Both the position numbers and the translations under genes were made by a program. A stretch of 64,000 bases of DNA. It comes from Populus alba. Its lineage: Eukaryota; Streptophyta; Magnoliopsida; Malpighiales; Salicaceae. The notes under the pieces were generated by a model, which did no database searches, was not told the origin of the DNA, and saw only the letters and a program-made list of their open reading frames with translations. This document shows, in pieces, positions 1-12,149 of this stretch (within the stretch, counting starts at the first letter, position 1; the number at the start of each line of letters is the position of its first letter). The stretch lies in the NCBI RefSeq assembly GCF_005239225.2, contig NC_133296.1:13144001-13208000 (forward strand), read 5' to 3'.

Positions 1-765
1 GGATAAGTACAACTAAGGAGGACATAACAATACTAAAAGGTCGACCACCCCCAACCTATACCTACTTAGCAAACTCAAGTGACAACAGGTTAGGGTTTTG
101 GTTAAACTTTTAGATTTTATTTTTATATGTGTGATGAATTAGGGCATTGGGCTATTAAGTGTAGTAAGCTATTGAGTAACCTGTAAATGATATGGCTGAT
201 TCTATTCATGATGAATCAAATAGTAGTGAGGACATTATACATGGAGATAGTGGTGTTACCCTAGTCATTCAAAAAAATCTACTTACTCTTAAGGGTGATT
301 TAGGTGAAGATTGATCGTTTACTACCATCTTCCACTAGATGTGAATCATAAATGATAAGGTTTATAACATATTTATAGATAGTGGTATATATGAAAATAT
401 GATGTATTTGGAGTTAGTAAAGAAGGCCTAGCTCAAAACCAAGAGCCACATTAAGCCCTACAAATTGACTTGACTTAATAAAGCACTGAGGTAATTATAT
501 ATGAACTTGATGTTATTGTGTGATGTGTTGTTAATGTATGTGTGTCATTTTTTGTTGTGAAGGCCTTAATAATTTGATAGGAACATTGTGCATTATGGGC
601 AAAATAATGCATATACTTTCAATATTAAGGGGAAATGTATAATATTAAAACCTATAAAGGAAAGGGTAGAGATGAAAACTAATAAGTAAAATAGTTTGCA
701 ATCCTTGTCACAATTTATAGAGGATATTATCGCTGCACATGATGCGAGTAGGGCTCTGAAATGTC
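1..765 (+). pseudogene. Ty3/gypsy gag-protease remnant
   Basis: Broken reading frames keep the order of a plant gypsy polyprotein. At about 127-165 is a degenerate CCHC zinc knuckle ending in DELGHWAIKC, whose first Cys codon now reads Phe. At about 353-400 the frame reads KVYNIFIDSGIYEN, the aspartic protease active-site region with DSG retained. At 425-470 a KTKSHIKPYKL-like stretch follows, as expected downstream of protease. Several stops (for example near 315 and 335) and frame changes show it is dead. The element enters from beyond the left edge of the window. Reverse transcriptase should follow but is absent, so it is truncated on the right as well. The family call rests on motif order; the lineage is uncertain. 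Confidence 0.6.
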
Positions 766-1235
766 CATTGAGAGAGTCTTGGAAACATTTTGAAGTCTCC
801 ATTGAGTTTTCAAGGAGACTTTGAATCTCAAAGGATAAACTAGTTTAAAAAATTCGAGTATGGGATTTTTTATACCTAAGGGAAAAAAATAATACTTACC
901 ATATCTTTTCAAATGAAAGGTTACCTTAGCCATTTGTTTTTCTAAATTCATTTCATATATGCCATTAACTACCTAATTATTTATGAACTTATTTCTAAGT
1001 TATTTATTATTGATGGATGATCATTGAGTTAGCATCGAACCCTGCATTAACAGTCTCATAACTTTATAAATTCTTGGGAAAGAAGATGAAATTGTAGTTG
1101 TGTACTAAACCTATATGGGTACCTATAACTGGAAGACATGTTGACCTAATTGTTAAAACCCAAGTTTTATCAAAACATAATGCTAACTGGATGAAAATTC
1201 ATAAGTTGATTCAAAGCCAATAAAAATAAAATTAC
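766..1235. other. AT-rich non-coding sequence
   Basis: No coding signal on either strand. It lies between gypsy-derived segments and is probably decayed retroelement sequence, but I see no diagnostic motif. Confidence 0.35.
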
Positions 1236-1602
1236 GTATGAGTTAATAGTAATATATTTCCAAAAATAAATATGTACATTCATATGTATAGGTAAAAAGA
1301 TGAAAGAACATTTTTATGAAACAAAGATAACGTGAATGTGAATTCAATGAAAATAAATTAAAATGCATGAATAATTAGTAATCATGCATGAATAGTGGAA
1401 TATATATTATTTGTGTTTTGAATTGTAACCTACTTTCAAAATTGAATTTTTACATATACATGCATATGTAAAATGAAAATGCATAATTTTATGAAACAAA
1501 ACTAACATGAATGCGAAGATGATAAAATAAAAATGCATGGATGAATAATAACCATAAATGAATAATGTAATGTGCATTATTTGGCATTTTCAACAGTAAA
1601 AT
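1236..1602. repeat. Imperfect direct duplication, about 185-bp unit
   Basis: Two diverged units run head to tail, about 1236-1425 and 1426-1602. Shared blocks in the same order include a 'catatgta' segment, 'tttatgaaacaaa', 'gtgaatg/catgaatg', 'aaaatgcatg' and 'tgcattattt'-like ends. Such subrepeats are common in long gypsy LTRs and leaders. Confidence 0.5.
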
Positions 1603-2014
1603 CTTTGCAAGCCACGATAAAGAATAAGAAAAGAAGGAAAAAAAGATCAAGCTCACCTTATAGATGGTTTTAAGTGAGGAAGGGGGTGTTGTGGTTGTTT
1701 ATAGTGGTAGAGATGATGTTAGTGTTACTAGTGGAGAGGTTTTCAAGTAGTTTTTCTTACAAGAGTCCAATAAAAAAAACTTACTTTTTTTTCCATTTTA
1801 TATCTCTTTTCTTTCTCTCTCATTCTTTCTTACATCTTAACTCACACAAATTCAATTTTTAGGTTAATAAGCATCTCTCTTTTTAGGTTTCTCGCTTTGT
1901 TTTTCTTTTGTTTCCTTGTTTTTCTCTTTTACCCCCTAAACAAAACTAAATTAAAAAACTCAGCTCAAAACTCTTTTTTCTCATTTTTCTTTGTTGTTAT
2001 CCAGTTTTGGGTCC
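1603..2014. other. AT-rich non-coding sequence
   Basis: T-rich and low in complexity. The only open frame (1674-1862) encodes a Phe/Ser/Leu-rich string with no family resemblance, so no gene is called. Confidence 0.35.
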
Positions 2015-2325
2015 CTATACAAAAAAAGAGAAAAAAAAAAAAAAGGAGAAGAGAACGAAAGAAAAGGAAGAAATAAAGATGAAAAAGAGAGAAACAAAAA
2101 AAAGAATGAGATAGAAAGAGAAGGAAAAAAAATAGAAGAGAAAAACAGAGGAAAATAGAGGAAGGAAAAAGAAGGGAAGAAAAGAAAAACAGAAGGGATA
2201 AGGGCACAAAAAATAGAAAGGAGGAAGAATAGAAACAAAAACAAAAACAAAAAAAAAAGAAAAAGAAAAAGAAAAAGAAGAAACTTGTGCCTTTGCATAT
2301 AAAGAAAAAACAGCAGCAATGATCA
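2015..2325. repeat. Polypurine low-complexity tract
   Basis: About 300 bp in which the plus strand is almost all A and G (gaaaag, agaaaa, ggaaga units). All three minus-strand frames stay open and translate to Phe/Leu/Ser strings, which is the expected artefact of a purine/pyrimidine-asymmetric strand rather than coding. Confidence 0.75.
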
Positions 2326-3060
2326 TTTTTTTTTTCCCATCACCACTAGAACCACTATCATTTTGCCACCAATGCCACCGCCAGGTTAGCCTCCCCTTCT
2401 CTTTTTCTTCTTTTGCTTCACATTATCCCCTGCTTGATCCACTATTCACGTGAAGAGTGGAGAGCCATTGTTCCTAGGCCAGATCGGTGTCGATCCAGAC
2501 CAAAACATTTGGGCTAGTTGCCTTTAAGTAAAGTCTACCGGGTCGACATCGACCCAACCCCTTTTTAAGCTGATCTCGGCTTAATTTCTTTTAGACCAAT
2601 CTCGGCCCAATCAGGATGGGCTTAACCCATATAATTAGGCTGAGCCTAACCCAATATAATAATAATAATAATAATGTATTATATATTAAATACAAAAAAC
2701 CAAACAAAAAAAACATTTTAAAAATTCCAAAAATTCTTTCAAAAAATTTGTGATTTTCTCGTGTATTTTTCTACCTATTTTGATCAATATTGATTTGTAT
2801 TTTTATATTATAAAAATACATATAAGGTATTAAAATACCTAGTTTTCTCCAAAATGTTGCAATATATATATATAGAAAAACATGCATTTAGCCAAGTCTC
2901 TCAAAATATAAAAAACAATATCTCATATCATATTTTCATGCAAAATAAAATTAAAACAAATGTGTTAGCATTTATTTTGAGCTTTAATAACTAGTTTATT
3001 AAAATACCTTAAAAAATATTTTGTTTTCTTTTAATGACTAGGATTATGAACTTATACATA
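2326..3060. other. Non-coding, retroelement-like sequence
   Basis: Contains a short GC-richer patch (2440-2640) with repeated 'gatc(t)cggc' and 'gacccaa(c)c' words, then a short (aat)n run near 2658-2675. This composition is typical of long gypsy LTR interiors. No ORF or boundary is visible. Confidence 0.35.
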
Positions 3061-3520
3061 AGATGTATTTTTAATATTAAATAAAGTTAGGTTTTTTTTT
3101 TTGTTGACAATAGAATGGTTAGGTTTTTACCTGATAAGATAAGAATCTCCTTACTAAAAAGAACTTTTCTTAATCTTGAGGCAGACCAACAATTTGAAAA
3201 CACAAGATACTCTAGTTATATGAGGTAATCAAACAATGTAGCTTACCTTAAATAAGACATATTAGGGGTGTTAATACCTTTTTTTTACACTACCAGTCCT
3301 TATGCCCGATCTCTAAAATTAGTTAGAGTTCCTAGTAACCAAAATACTAGGTGGCGATTCTCATTCTCTCTTTCCACTGATAAAGGAAAAGAAGTAATTG
3401 TCCTATCCATTTCCCTACACCACATACTACAACATGGATATTCCAAAAGGACATTCATCACAACACCGCACCACATACGACACTTTTTATTTGGCATTTT
3501 CACTATTTAATTATGGGTTT
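3061..3520. mobile_element. Probable gypsy (Tat-type) LTR or leader fragment
   Basis: Carries phrases I associate with the 3' part of plant Tat/Ogre-type LTRs: 'ctccttactaaaaag', 'gaggtaatcaaacaa', 'agcttacctta' and, at 3340-3358, 'aaaatactaggtggcgattc'. No boundary or PBS was found. Recognition is from memory of such elements, so confidence is limited. Confidence 0.35.
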
Positions 3521-3766
3521 ATCGTTTTTCTTTTTCTTGTATTTAAAGCGGGGGAAATGCTTCTATAAGCTCCACTAGTTGACTTGATAGGGAACATTGG
3601 TTTATTGCGATGAATCTCTACCCTAAAAGTCACCTTTTTATTGGAAAAAACTTGAATAAGTGGCTTACTTTATCCTTCTTTTATGGTGGTTTCAGGGGTC
3701 TTTCTAATATGGGTATAAATGGTGGTGGGAGAAGGTATGTAATGGAAGAAAATGGGTGGGCGATGT

Positions 3767-4642
3767 TGATGCGAACCATGTGGATATACATATCTAGAAA
3801 CCCATAATCAAATTGATCATGCCTAAAAAAGATAAATTTAGGCTTATAATTGAGTTTAACACAATGATAACCTATATCAAGACTATAAGTAACCAACCAT
3901 TAACCAACACCTATGAAGAGACATGAAAGAGAAGTATAGAAGATGTCATGAAACTTGGTTAATTCTTTGATAAATTATAGTTCAATGAAAAAAAAAAGAG
4001 CAAAATCTCACATACAAAATAATAATTCTTGAAATTAAAGTCAGTAAAAATAATCTTAAATACAAGCTAAATAACCCTATTTATAATAAATAAAAATATC
4101 CTAAAAATTTTTGAAAAAAATATTAAAAAAGTTCTAAATAAAATGTGAAAAATAATCCTAAATTAATTAGGAAAGTAATACAATTCTCACACATTAGCTT
4201 CTAAACCTTATCATAAGGCCTTCTTGAAGCTCAATTTCCCTAAAATATTAACCCAATATAGAATAAGATCTCTAGAAACTTTTGGTAAAATTTTACCCCA
4301 ATCCAGGGGTCAAATTGAAAATTATTCTTGTTAGGGTAAAAAATATGCTATATGGATAATAAGCTCAAAATTGCCTATAATTTTGAAATTAATTAGCTCA
4401 CCATTGCAAAATAATTAGGTCTATGTTATAGATTGATTAAGTCTCTCTTGTACATAAATTAGATTGACTAAGGCCTGATCATCACTTATTTATTGAAGAT
4501 GGAGACTTCTTGAAATTTATCTTGGCTCAAATACTCTGAATAAACTCATTCAATGCATATTTGAACATTTTTTGCCTTTGATCTTGTAATTAGACCAATT
4601 GAAACTTGCAATGGATCTTTTGGTATAATCTTGATTGTATCA
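3767..4642 (-). repeat. 3' LTR of the gypsy element
   Basis: Matches 7121-7999 along its length; shared phrases include 'atctagaaaccca', 'gagtttgacacaat/gagtttaacacaat', 'gagcaaaa(c/t)ctcacata', 'attagctgaccattg/attagctcaccattg' and 'cttgcaatgga'. It ends at 4642 in ttgtatca, giving the TG...CA termini expected of an LTR. The outer edge at 3767 (tgat) is less certain because the first 30 bp have diverged. Confidence 0.75.
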
Positions 4643-4656
4643 TCCCCTCTCTCCTC
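4643..4656 (-). promoter_or_regulatory. Polypurine tract of the gypsy element
   Basis: On the minus strand this reads GAGGAGAGAGGGGA and lies directly against the LTR start TGATACAATC. That is the position and composition of the plus-strand primer of an LTR retroelement. Confidence 0.7.
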
Positions 4657-4984
4657 AAAATAATTCATCCATGAATTATGGCTTACATCAAACAAAAAGA
4701 GATTAGAAATATTAAAAGTAGCATAACACCTCAAACAAAAAGAGATTAAAAATATTAAAAGTAGCACAACACCATCCTCTCCTCGTAGATTCTATTTGCA
4801 AGCATTATCATTAATTCTTTCAAGGATTTGAAATAGTCTATCTCCTCTCGGTATCAACTTAGATCTTCTTTGTTCAGGAAATCTTTTTTTTCTTTTCATA
4901 TGCACTCAAAACCAATCACTTGGCTAAAAAATAACCCCATTTCATCATTGATGTCTTTGAATACATATTGCTCATTCTTTTTTG

Positions 4985-6060
4985 TATTTCTCACCTCATA
5001 TTCTCATGGAAAGCCTTTATTACATGTGTTTTTCTATTGCCATTAAGACTAATCTTTTCATTAACAGGTAAAAGAAACAAATCCAAAGGATTAAAGCCAT
5101 AAACAATTATAAAAGAAGAATAATAAGTAGTAAAATACACATTGTAATTATAAGAAAATTTAGTAATGATAGACAATCTTCCTAATTTTTCAAATTCTTT
5201 TGAATAATAGTTCTTAACAATGTAGTTAAAGTCCTATTAACTACTTTAGCTCGACTATTTGTTTGTGGATGACAAGTATTAAAAAATAACAATCTTGTTC
5301 TTAATTTCCCCTATAAAACCTTCCAAAGTAGCTAAAAAATTTAACATCATGGTTAAACACAATGTTGTTTATGTATCCAATGGAACGAAACTATTTTCCT
5401 AAATAATAAATTTGTAGTGTAAGTTGCATCATTAGTTTATTATAAAATATCAAATGTTTCATCTTAGAAAACCTATTCATAACAACAACAATATATCGTT
5501 AGCTATTTTTTATTTGAGCAAACCTAAAATAAAATCCATAGATATATCAATGTAAGGTTCATGAGGCACTAGTATAGGAGTCTTTAAACCATGAGATAAA
5601 ACTTTAGACATAAGTTGTCTACATGCTATGCATCTATCATAAATTCATTACACATCTCTTTTTATCTTAGGCCAATAACATTGATATTACAAATTATCTA
5701 AAATCTTAGCAACCACAAAATATCCCATTAATCTACCCTCATGATCTCCATAAACTATCAATTCATGCATAGAACAATTAGCTTTCCTTTGCCTTTAAGA
5801 TATTTCAATAACTGATGATATGGATGGATAACGAACTTCTTAGGCCACAAATAATATTGCCAAGTTTTCAAAGTTCTTACCAAAGCATAAAACTCTTTAT
5901 TATAAGTAAGATAATTCAATATGGAACAATTGAGCTTTCAACTAAAATAAGCTATGAGTATTTTTTTTTTTCTGCATTAAAACAACTCCAATACATCCAA
6001 GGCATCACATTCAATCTTAAAAGTTTCCATAAAATTAAGCAATGATAAAATGAAGCCAAA
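4985..6060 (-). pseudogene. Gypsy pol remnant: RNase H and integrase
   Basis: Read on the minus strand from high to low coordinates. About 6050-5960 keeps the end of the reverse transcriptase (ETFKIECDA-like). 5960-5790 is RNase H ([19 protein letters not shown], then [14 protein letters not shown]). About 5640-5520 is integrase leading in with CRQLMSKVLSHGLKTP and then ISMDFI. About 5450-5230 keeps the integrase core words DRFSKM, VKFLSYF and H-KQIVE. 5176-4991 is the integrase C-terminal part with SSFIIVYGFNPLDLFLLPV. Several stops and frameshifts make it non-functional. The catalytic Asp in DRF and the Glu region are recognisable but the frame is interrupted. Confidence 0.75.
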
Positions 6061-7107
6061 ATTATTTTTTCCTTTAATAAATTAAAAGCATGCTTTGTTC
6101 TATGCACCATTTAAAACCCATCTCGTAAATCTTCTCCATTCCAAACCCTTATGGTTTGTCCCATCATGAAGACTAGTCACTGTGGTTCACAAACTAGCTA
6201 TCTCACTCATTACTTTGACAAACTCTGTATTCATTAACTCTAATTATTATTACATGACTAAATAACCCCATTCAAGATTGTTCCTATATTTTAGGTGTGA
6301 TGATCTACTCTTAGTTATATATCCTCACGCATTCCCTTATGTGTTTACATTCAATAGATGCCACTTCTCTCGTGTTTTAAAATTTTATTTTTGCTTTTGG
6401 CTCTAATATGCTCAAATTTGCCTTGTATCTCACAATTCTTAAAATTTTAGTTTTTTTAAGGAACAAGTTCATAACAAATCAAAGATTAATATCTTAATAG
6501 TGTAATAAAATAATATAAAGACTCGAGAAGTAATAAAGACTAAAAACAATCAATGCAAAACTATGAATATGAAATCATGAATATCAATACAAACTCATGT
6601 AAAATATGAACAATATGAAGACAAGAAAAACAAAAGAATACAAAGAATAAGAAATTAATGGAATAAGATTTAACAACTCAAAATAACAAAGCACTTTTAA
6701 TTTGTTATTTTATATATGGTGGCTGAAACTAAAAAAAAAAAAAAGCACAAGAACTAGTTTTTTTTTTTTTAGTTTTCAAGAAAAGCCAACTAAGTAAATC
6801 TAAAATACCCAAAATCAAGATTTCTCTTTAAGAAACCCCAAGAATCAATATTTTTTTTTCAGATTTAAAATAAGTGGCTGAATTTTATATTTTTTAAATC
6901 AAGATTTGTGGCAAATCCTAAAAAATTATTTTCTTATGATTTTTCTTTGTTATTTTTTTTTATAAAACTTTATTTAATCAAGATTGCAAATAATTTTTCT
7001 TTTAACATGATGCCATAAGTAGTTTTTATGGAAGATAAAGAACTTAGCAACAATGGAGTAAGTGGAAACTTGAAGATAAACGGGATATAACCTGATATAA
7101 AGCTTTA
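6061..7107. other. Untranslated internal part of the gypsy element
   Basis: Lies between the pol remnant and the primer-binding site. It is AT-rich and contains homopolymer A and T runs (6730-6770, 6850-6960). This is where gag and the front of pol should be, and nothing of either is recognisable. Confidence 0.4.
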
Positions 7108-7118
7108 CTCTAATACCA
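7108..7118 (-). promoter_or_regulatory. Primer-binding site (initiator tRNA-Met type)
   Basis: The minus strand reads TGGTATTAGAG, one change from the TGGTATCAGAG complementary to the 3' end of plant initiator tRNA-Met. It sits two bases inside the LTR end at 7121, the standard place for minus-strand DNA priming. Confidence 0.75.
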
Positions 7119-7120
7119 AT

Positions 7121-7999
7121 TGATACAAACCTCATAAATATAAAGATCTAGAAACCCATAGCCAATTTTACCCTTTTCAAGAAAGTTAAATTCAGGATTT
7201 ACAATTGAGTTTGACACAATTATAACCTATCAAATGGTACCAAGACTTTAAGTAATCACCCCCACGCAACATCTATCAAGAGACATGAACAAGAAGTATG
7301 GAAGACATCATAAATGTTGATTAATTAATTGATAAGTTAAAGTAGTTCAATGAAGAACCAAAAGTATGAGCAAAACCTCACATATATAATAATAATTGCC
7401 AAAACAAAGTCTATCCTAAAAAACATAAATAAAAGCTAAATAACCCTTTTATAATACGTAAAAGTGTTATAAATAATGTAAAAGAAAAATAATAAAATAT
7501 TTATAAATAAAATAGGAAAACAAATCCTAAATAAACTAGGAAACTAATACAATTCTCATATAACGGCTTCTAGACCTTATTACAAAGCCTTTCGGATGTT
7601 TGATTGCCTTGAAATGTTCATACATAATAAAACTTGTGGAAAGTTTTGATCAAATGTCAGCTCGATCTAATAATCGAATAAAAAATTATTTTAGTTAAAG
7701 TAAAGCTATGCATTAGAAACAATAAACCAAAAATGCCTTTAATACTGAAATTAATTAGCTGACCATTGTAAAATAATTAGGCTTATATTGTAGATAGATT
7801 AGGCCTTTTTTGCACATATATTAGATTGAATAAGGTTTGATCATCACTTGTTGAAGTTGAAGCTTCCTTGAAATTCAACTTGACCCAAATACTCTAAATA
7901 AGCTCATTAAATATATTTTTGAGTTTTTTTTCCCTTGATCTTATAATTAGACCAAATAAAACTTGCAATGGACATTTTAATATATTCTTAATTCTATAA
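7121..7999 (-). repeat. 5' LTR of the gypsy element
   Basis: Begins tgatacaaac on the plus strand and pairs with the LTR at 3767-4642 over its whole length. Its end near 7999 (attctataa) corresponds to attgtatca of the other copy, so the terminal CA has been mutated. Confidence 0.75.
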
Positions 8000-10133
8000 A
8001 ATAATGTTAGAAATAGGAACAAGACACTGTAAGCATGCACCAAAATGATGTCGTTTTGGTGAAAGTGTTTTTTTTTGTTCTTTGGAAAAAATTATGTCAT
8101 TTTGTGTGAATTGTGGGAGTTTTTTTTTTTAAGTTATTCCTCTAAGTTTGCTATATTTTCCATTATGGTCATTTGATTTTTAATTTTTATTTCATTGCTA
8201 ATTACACTTTTTTTCTATGAATTTCTTTTAATTTAGTCTTGAATTGCACATTTTTATTGCCCTCTCATTCCTCCACCTCTTCCAATTTGGTCTTTGGATT
8301 TTTATTCTATCATGTTTAGCCAATTAAACCTCTTTTCTCATTAGTTCTTTTAATTTCATCCCTAATTACACCTTTCTTAGTTTTTTTTTCTTACAACTTC
8401 TCATGCTTATGTTATTATGGTAGCTTCGCAACACCATGACATTCAAGTCTTACTTGCATTGTTTACTCTCACTATCCATCCTTTCTTACTTTATCCCTAT
8501 TTTTACTTGAAAGATGATAATTGCTCCTAAACTATGATCTTTTACCCCCCCAAAACAGTTGTCCTTCTTCTATTACATAAAATCTAACTAAATTACCATT
8601 GTCATGATTTTTTTTTGAAAATATCATTACTTTGCATGATTTTGAGATTTGATTGGCACATTCTAAATATTATTTAATTTGTATTTAAAATTAAGAGATT
8701 ATCTCGATGTAATCTTTAAAACAAAACACACCTTTTAAAACAAATTGATGCAATCTTCCTAAAATGTTTTAAAGAGATTGAAAATTTTAGGCTTTTATGT
8801 AGAAAGAAGGATGACCTATATGATAAGGTGGTTTTTCATTTAGCTTTCATCTATAATTTGCTCGAGCAAAATAGATATGTATAAGGGTTAAAAAAAATAT
8901 GATTATACACCTAGGATTCAAAATTGGATTAGCAAAACAAATAATAGCAATTAGCATGTCAACAAAACATAATTCTTTTGAAGAAAATCCTCATGTGTTT
9001 GACATCTACACTCATAATTTTTTGTTAGCTTTACTACTTATTGAAAAAGGCTAGTAAAGCCACGAAAATGTATGATGACAAATAGGTTTTTAAAGAAAAT
9101 GAATGCTTAGACTTGAATATGTTTAAAGATTTCAAAGATATATAGTCGCTTTTGGATGCTTTCATGATGTTTTTTTGCTAGTTATCAATAATGCCACTTG
9201 AACTCTTTATTTCAATGTTTGACTTTTTATGCTAAACTTTCTTGCTTAATAGAGTTTTACCTTGCCCTTGACATTATGCTAATAGGGCCTTTTTTTTACG
9301 TATCCTTTAGCTTTTGCTTTTTAATATCAAGATGATTGATATGTTATGAGTGAAGTGTTGTGGCCTAGATGTTTTGTAATTTTTGTTTGCTTTCTAATGT
9401 TATGGGTGATTTGTTATAGCCTAGGATTTCACTTGGAGCTTTATTAATGTTTTGCAATTTTCATTTTCCCCTAATGTCATATGTGATCATAGTTAGGTTT
9501 TTTTGTAAAGAATTTTCTTAGGTTTAAAATTGGATAATAAAGAATATATTTTGATTGGAAACCAAAGAAGGCCTTTTATCATTTCAAACTCAAACTACCT
9601 GAATTGATAGGTCTTGACCTTGTTTAGCATATTTTATTCAGACATGCATAAAATGTTTTATCACAATTCCTTAAATATTGAACTTACCATACATTATTAC
9701 TAATAATGTCGATGTAAGATATATGATATGCAAGGAAAAGATGAGCTTGGAAAAACATTTTATTTATTATCATGCTTTTTTTTTATAGCCATTGAGGGGT
9801 GGGTTGTCTTTTTCCATTCAAACAATATGTTTCACAAACCTAAGCATTTTCTAATAAATTTGCCATCTGCCCCTCCAAGATGGTGGAATGAGATGCCAAA
9901 TTCTACTTTTAAAGAACATTGAGTTATTTTTTAAAAATCAATATGCAATTTAGTTTTATCTTGGTAAGAATTATTAACTTATCAATAAGATCATGCAATG
10001 TGTAGATGGTAGTGTTTATTTTATAAGAAAATATAAAATTAAGACGAGAAAAAAAAAATATGTGTAAAGAAATATTTGGCCTAAATTTCTTTTTTTATTG
10101 CTTTTAATGGGTCAATATATTCATGTATAGTAC
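8000..10133. other. AT-rich non-coding, probably decayed retroelement LTR
   Basis: No gene recognised. It lies just downstream, in minus orientation, of the gypsy integrase remnant ending at 10134, where that element's 3' LTR would be expected. An imperfect internal duplication is visible at about 9340-9490 ('gtt(a/g)tggcctag...ttttg(t/c)aattttc' twice). The small open frame 9728-9922 matches no family I know. Confidence 0.35.
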
Positions 10134-10800
10134 TTATTTACATAATAAGAGTTTATAGAAAATGAGTGCTCTACTTGAAAAAGCTTTATTAAGCATATAA
10201 GAACCTTCATATATGTGTTCCCATTTGCTTTGAAGTTCTCTTAGTATTGGGAGAATCTTCTTTATGACTGAGACACCTTTTTTAAATTCCATAAAGTGTG
10301 TTTTCTTATCATATGCTTTAGCCATCATTTTCTGGTACATTTATCTATGGTAAATGGTAACAAATCTCTTTTCACTAATCATGTAGAGTTACTCATAATG
10401 TAATTTAGCCCATTCTGACTTTTCTAACTTTACTTTCATCAATACTCTTAAATATGAGATTTTAACATGTAATGGCATCACGACCCCAATTATATAAACT
10501 AGTGAATAAGAAGTGGCACTTGTAGACATTCTTACTGATGTGTGATAAGCATGGAAAACATAGAGAATCATTTTGTATCAGTCCATATAGGTAAAAATCA
10601 TCTTCTTTATGATTTTCTTGATTTTTTTTTATTAGCTTCTTCTATAATGCTATTTATTTTTAGCCTATACAAGGATGGATTCTAGTGTTTAATCTTCCAT
10701 TGCTCATAAACTCCCATTATGATTTTTCTATTGAAGTTTTGAGCATTATCATTATCGTTATTACATATTTCTCATTAATTGTGATGGAGATGTAATTCAT
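10134..10800 (-). pseudogene. Ty3/gypsy integrase C-terminal remnant
   Basis: On the minus strand, about 10780-10640 translates to a frame containing KHQNPSLYRLKIN and EEANKK, the integrase segment around the catalytic Glu. 10571-10389 reads HTSVRMSTSATSYSLVY and then ISYLRVLMKVKLEKSEWAK. 10340-10134 reads YQKMMAKAYDKKT, LPILRELQSKWEHIYEGSY and KAFSSRALI, the region after the core in Tat-type gypsy integrases. The pieces are in different frames, so it is a pseudogene. It abuts the CACTA remnant, which is on the opposite strand. Confidence 0.75.
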
Positions 10801-10859
10801 GTATCAAGTTTATCAATTGAAAGAGAATGTTAGTGTTACTTTGAATTTACTGAGTCTAA

Positions 10860-11340
10860 GTCCTAAAAAAAAGGTGAAGTGTTATAACAGGTATTTCATC
10901 AATGGATATATTTTTTTTTACTGAAAAATATGGTCATTGTAGAGAGGCATATAACAATAGAGTTTGTGTTAAGGGATCAACTTCTAATACGTTTGAAGTT
11001 GATTATTGTAGGAAGTTAGAAAAGGTCATTGAATTGCAATGTTATAGTGAGCATAATAGAGTCTTTTTATTTAAATGCTATTGGTATGATACCACCGATA
11101 AAGGAATCAAAGCAGATCATTATCATGGTTTGGTTAAAATTATTGCAAAGGCTCGACTCCACAATGTCAACAATGTTTTTTTTTTTTCTCTAAGCAATGA
11201 CAACAAATTTATTACACATACACTATTTCCCTTAGAAAGGATTATTTGAGAGTTGATTGGTTATCCTTAGTTAAAACCAAAACTAGGGGTCATATCCAAG
11301 TTGTTCATGAAGGCAATAATGAATTAACTGTAGGAGATGA
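10860..11340 (+). pseudogene. CACTA (En/Spm) TNP2 transposase, DUF4216 part
   Basis: From about 10870 the frame reads VKCYNRYFINGYIFFTEKYG, then CVKGSTSN, VDYCRKLEKVIELQ, RVFLFKCYWYDT and ADHYHGLVKI. This is the DUF4216 region near the C-terminus of TNP2-type transposases of plant CACTA elements. A frameshift occurs in the T run at about 11176-11188, and a TGA follows near 11200. In the shifted frame it continues YYTYT, LRVDWLSLVKTKTRGHIQVV and NNELTVGDD up to 11340, where a solo LTR interrupts the codon. The rest of the gene resumes at 12697. The upstream catalytic part is missing. Confidence 0.8.
11336..11340. repeat. Left target-site duplication GATGA
   Basis: GATGA directly precedes the LTR start TGTAACATCC and is repeated exactly at 12697-12701 after the LTR end. 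Five bases is the usual duplication length for plant LTR retrotransposons. Confidence 0.8.
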
Positions 11341-11401
11341 TGTAACATCCTTCATTTTGGGATAAAATAACAATCTTATGTCATCCGAAAAATAATGTAG
11401 T

Positions 11402-11406
<5 letters not shown>

Positions 11407-11454
<48 letters not shown>
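11407..11454. repeat. (AT)n microsatellite
   Basis: About 24 uninterrupted AT units inside the solo LTR. Confidence 0.95.
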
Positions 11455-11457
<3 letters not shown>

Positions 11458-12149
11458 TGATTTTTGAGTTAAAATCTAATGAAAATTTTGGTGGAGTCCC
11501 CCTTATACCGAAAGGTCTAAAGTTATCGACATGTAACCTGTTTACACTTCTAATAACTTGCATCTCATAATTTAATTTTGACCCAATCATCATAGGTTTT
11601 CAATTTCCACAAAAAATCTCACAACCATCAACCACAATGTTTATGATATACATTATATAACAAAATATCATTATGGATGGATAAACAAGAAAATATAATT
11701 ACATAGTCATGAAATATGGTTATATGAACTACACAGTTAAGTTCATTCAATCAAGTTTAAATATTAATTATACCAACATTTTTATATTTATAAAATACAA
11801 AGGTATACCTCCCTAGAACCTAAATTACAAGAAGGGAACATAATCTAGGATCTACTCCTGTCGTGCATGCGATGATCCTGGAAAAAAAAAACATATTATT
11901 GAAAGGTGAATATCACATAATTATAACAACACGAATATCTAACAATTTTAACAGGGTAACATACATTCATATTTTGTTCACTTCTCCCTTCTAGTTTAAA
12001 TTAGAATCTCTTCCTTATTCAACTATTAATAAACGTTCCCTCTTCCACTATTAACCTCGATTCCAGACTTTATAAGATCAAACATGATTATTTTTGTTTA
12101 ACACATTACCAGTACTGGTATCATCATTATCACCCCATAGGAGTTGATG

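Larger units (their letters stand above)
3767..7999 (-). mobile_element. Internally deleted Ty3/gypsy element with two LTRs
   Basis: A 4.2-kb element in minus orientation. Both ends carry long direct repeats of almost equal length (876 and 879 bp). A primer-binding site abuts the right (5') LTR and a polypurine tract abuts the left (3') LTR. Between them are remains of reverse transcriptase/RNase H and integrase in minus-strand order. Gag, protease and most of the reverse transcriptase are missing, because intact gypsy elements have 4-5 kb of internal sequence against about 2.5 kb here. I could not identify a convincing target-site duplication. The many LTR differences imply an old insertion. 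Confidence 0.8.

Noticed and set aside
1965..2326. Three overlapping minus-strand frames of 80-112 codons rich in Phe, Leu and Ser
   Set aside because: Product of a polypurine plus strand, with no start context, no family motif and all three frames open at once.
3610..3807. Plus-strand 65-codon frame
   Set aside because: It runs across the LTR boundary at 3767 and lacks any motif.
9728..9922. Plus-strand 64-codon frame with a hydrophobic segment and PPRWWNEMP
   Set aside because: No recognised family; surrounded by decayed retroelement sequence.
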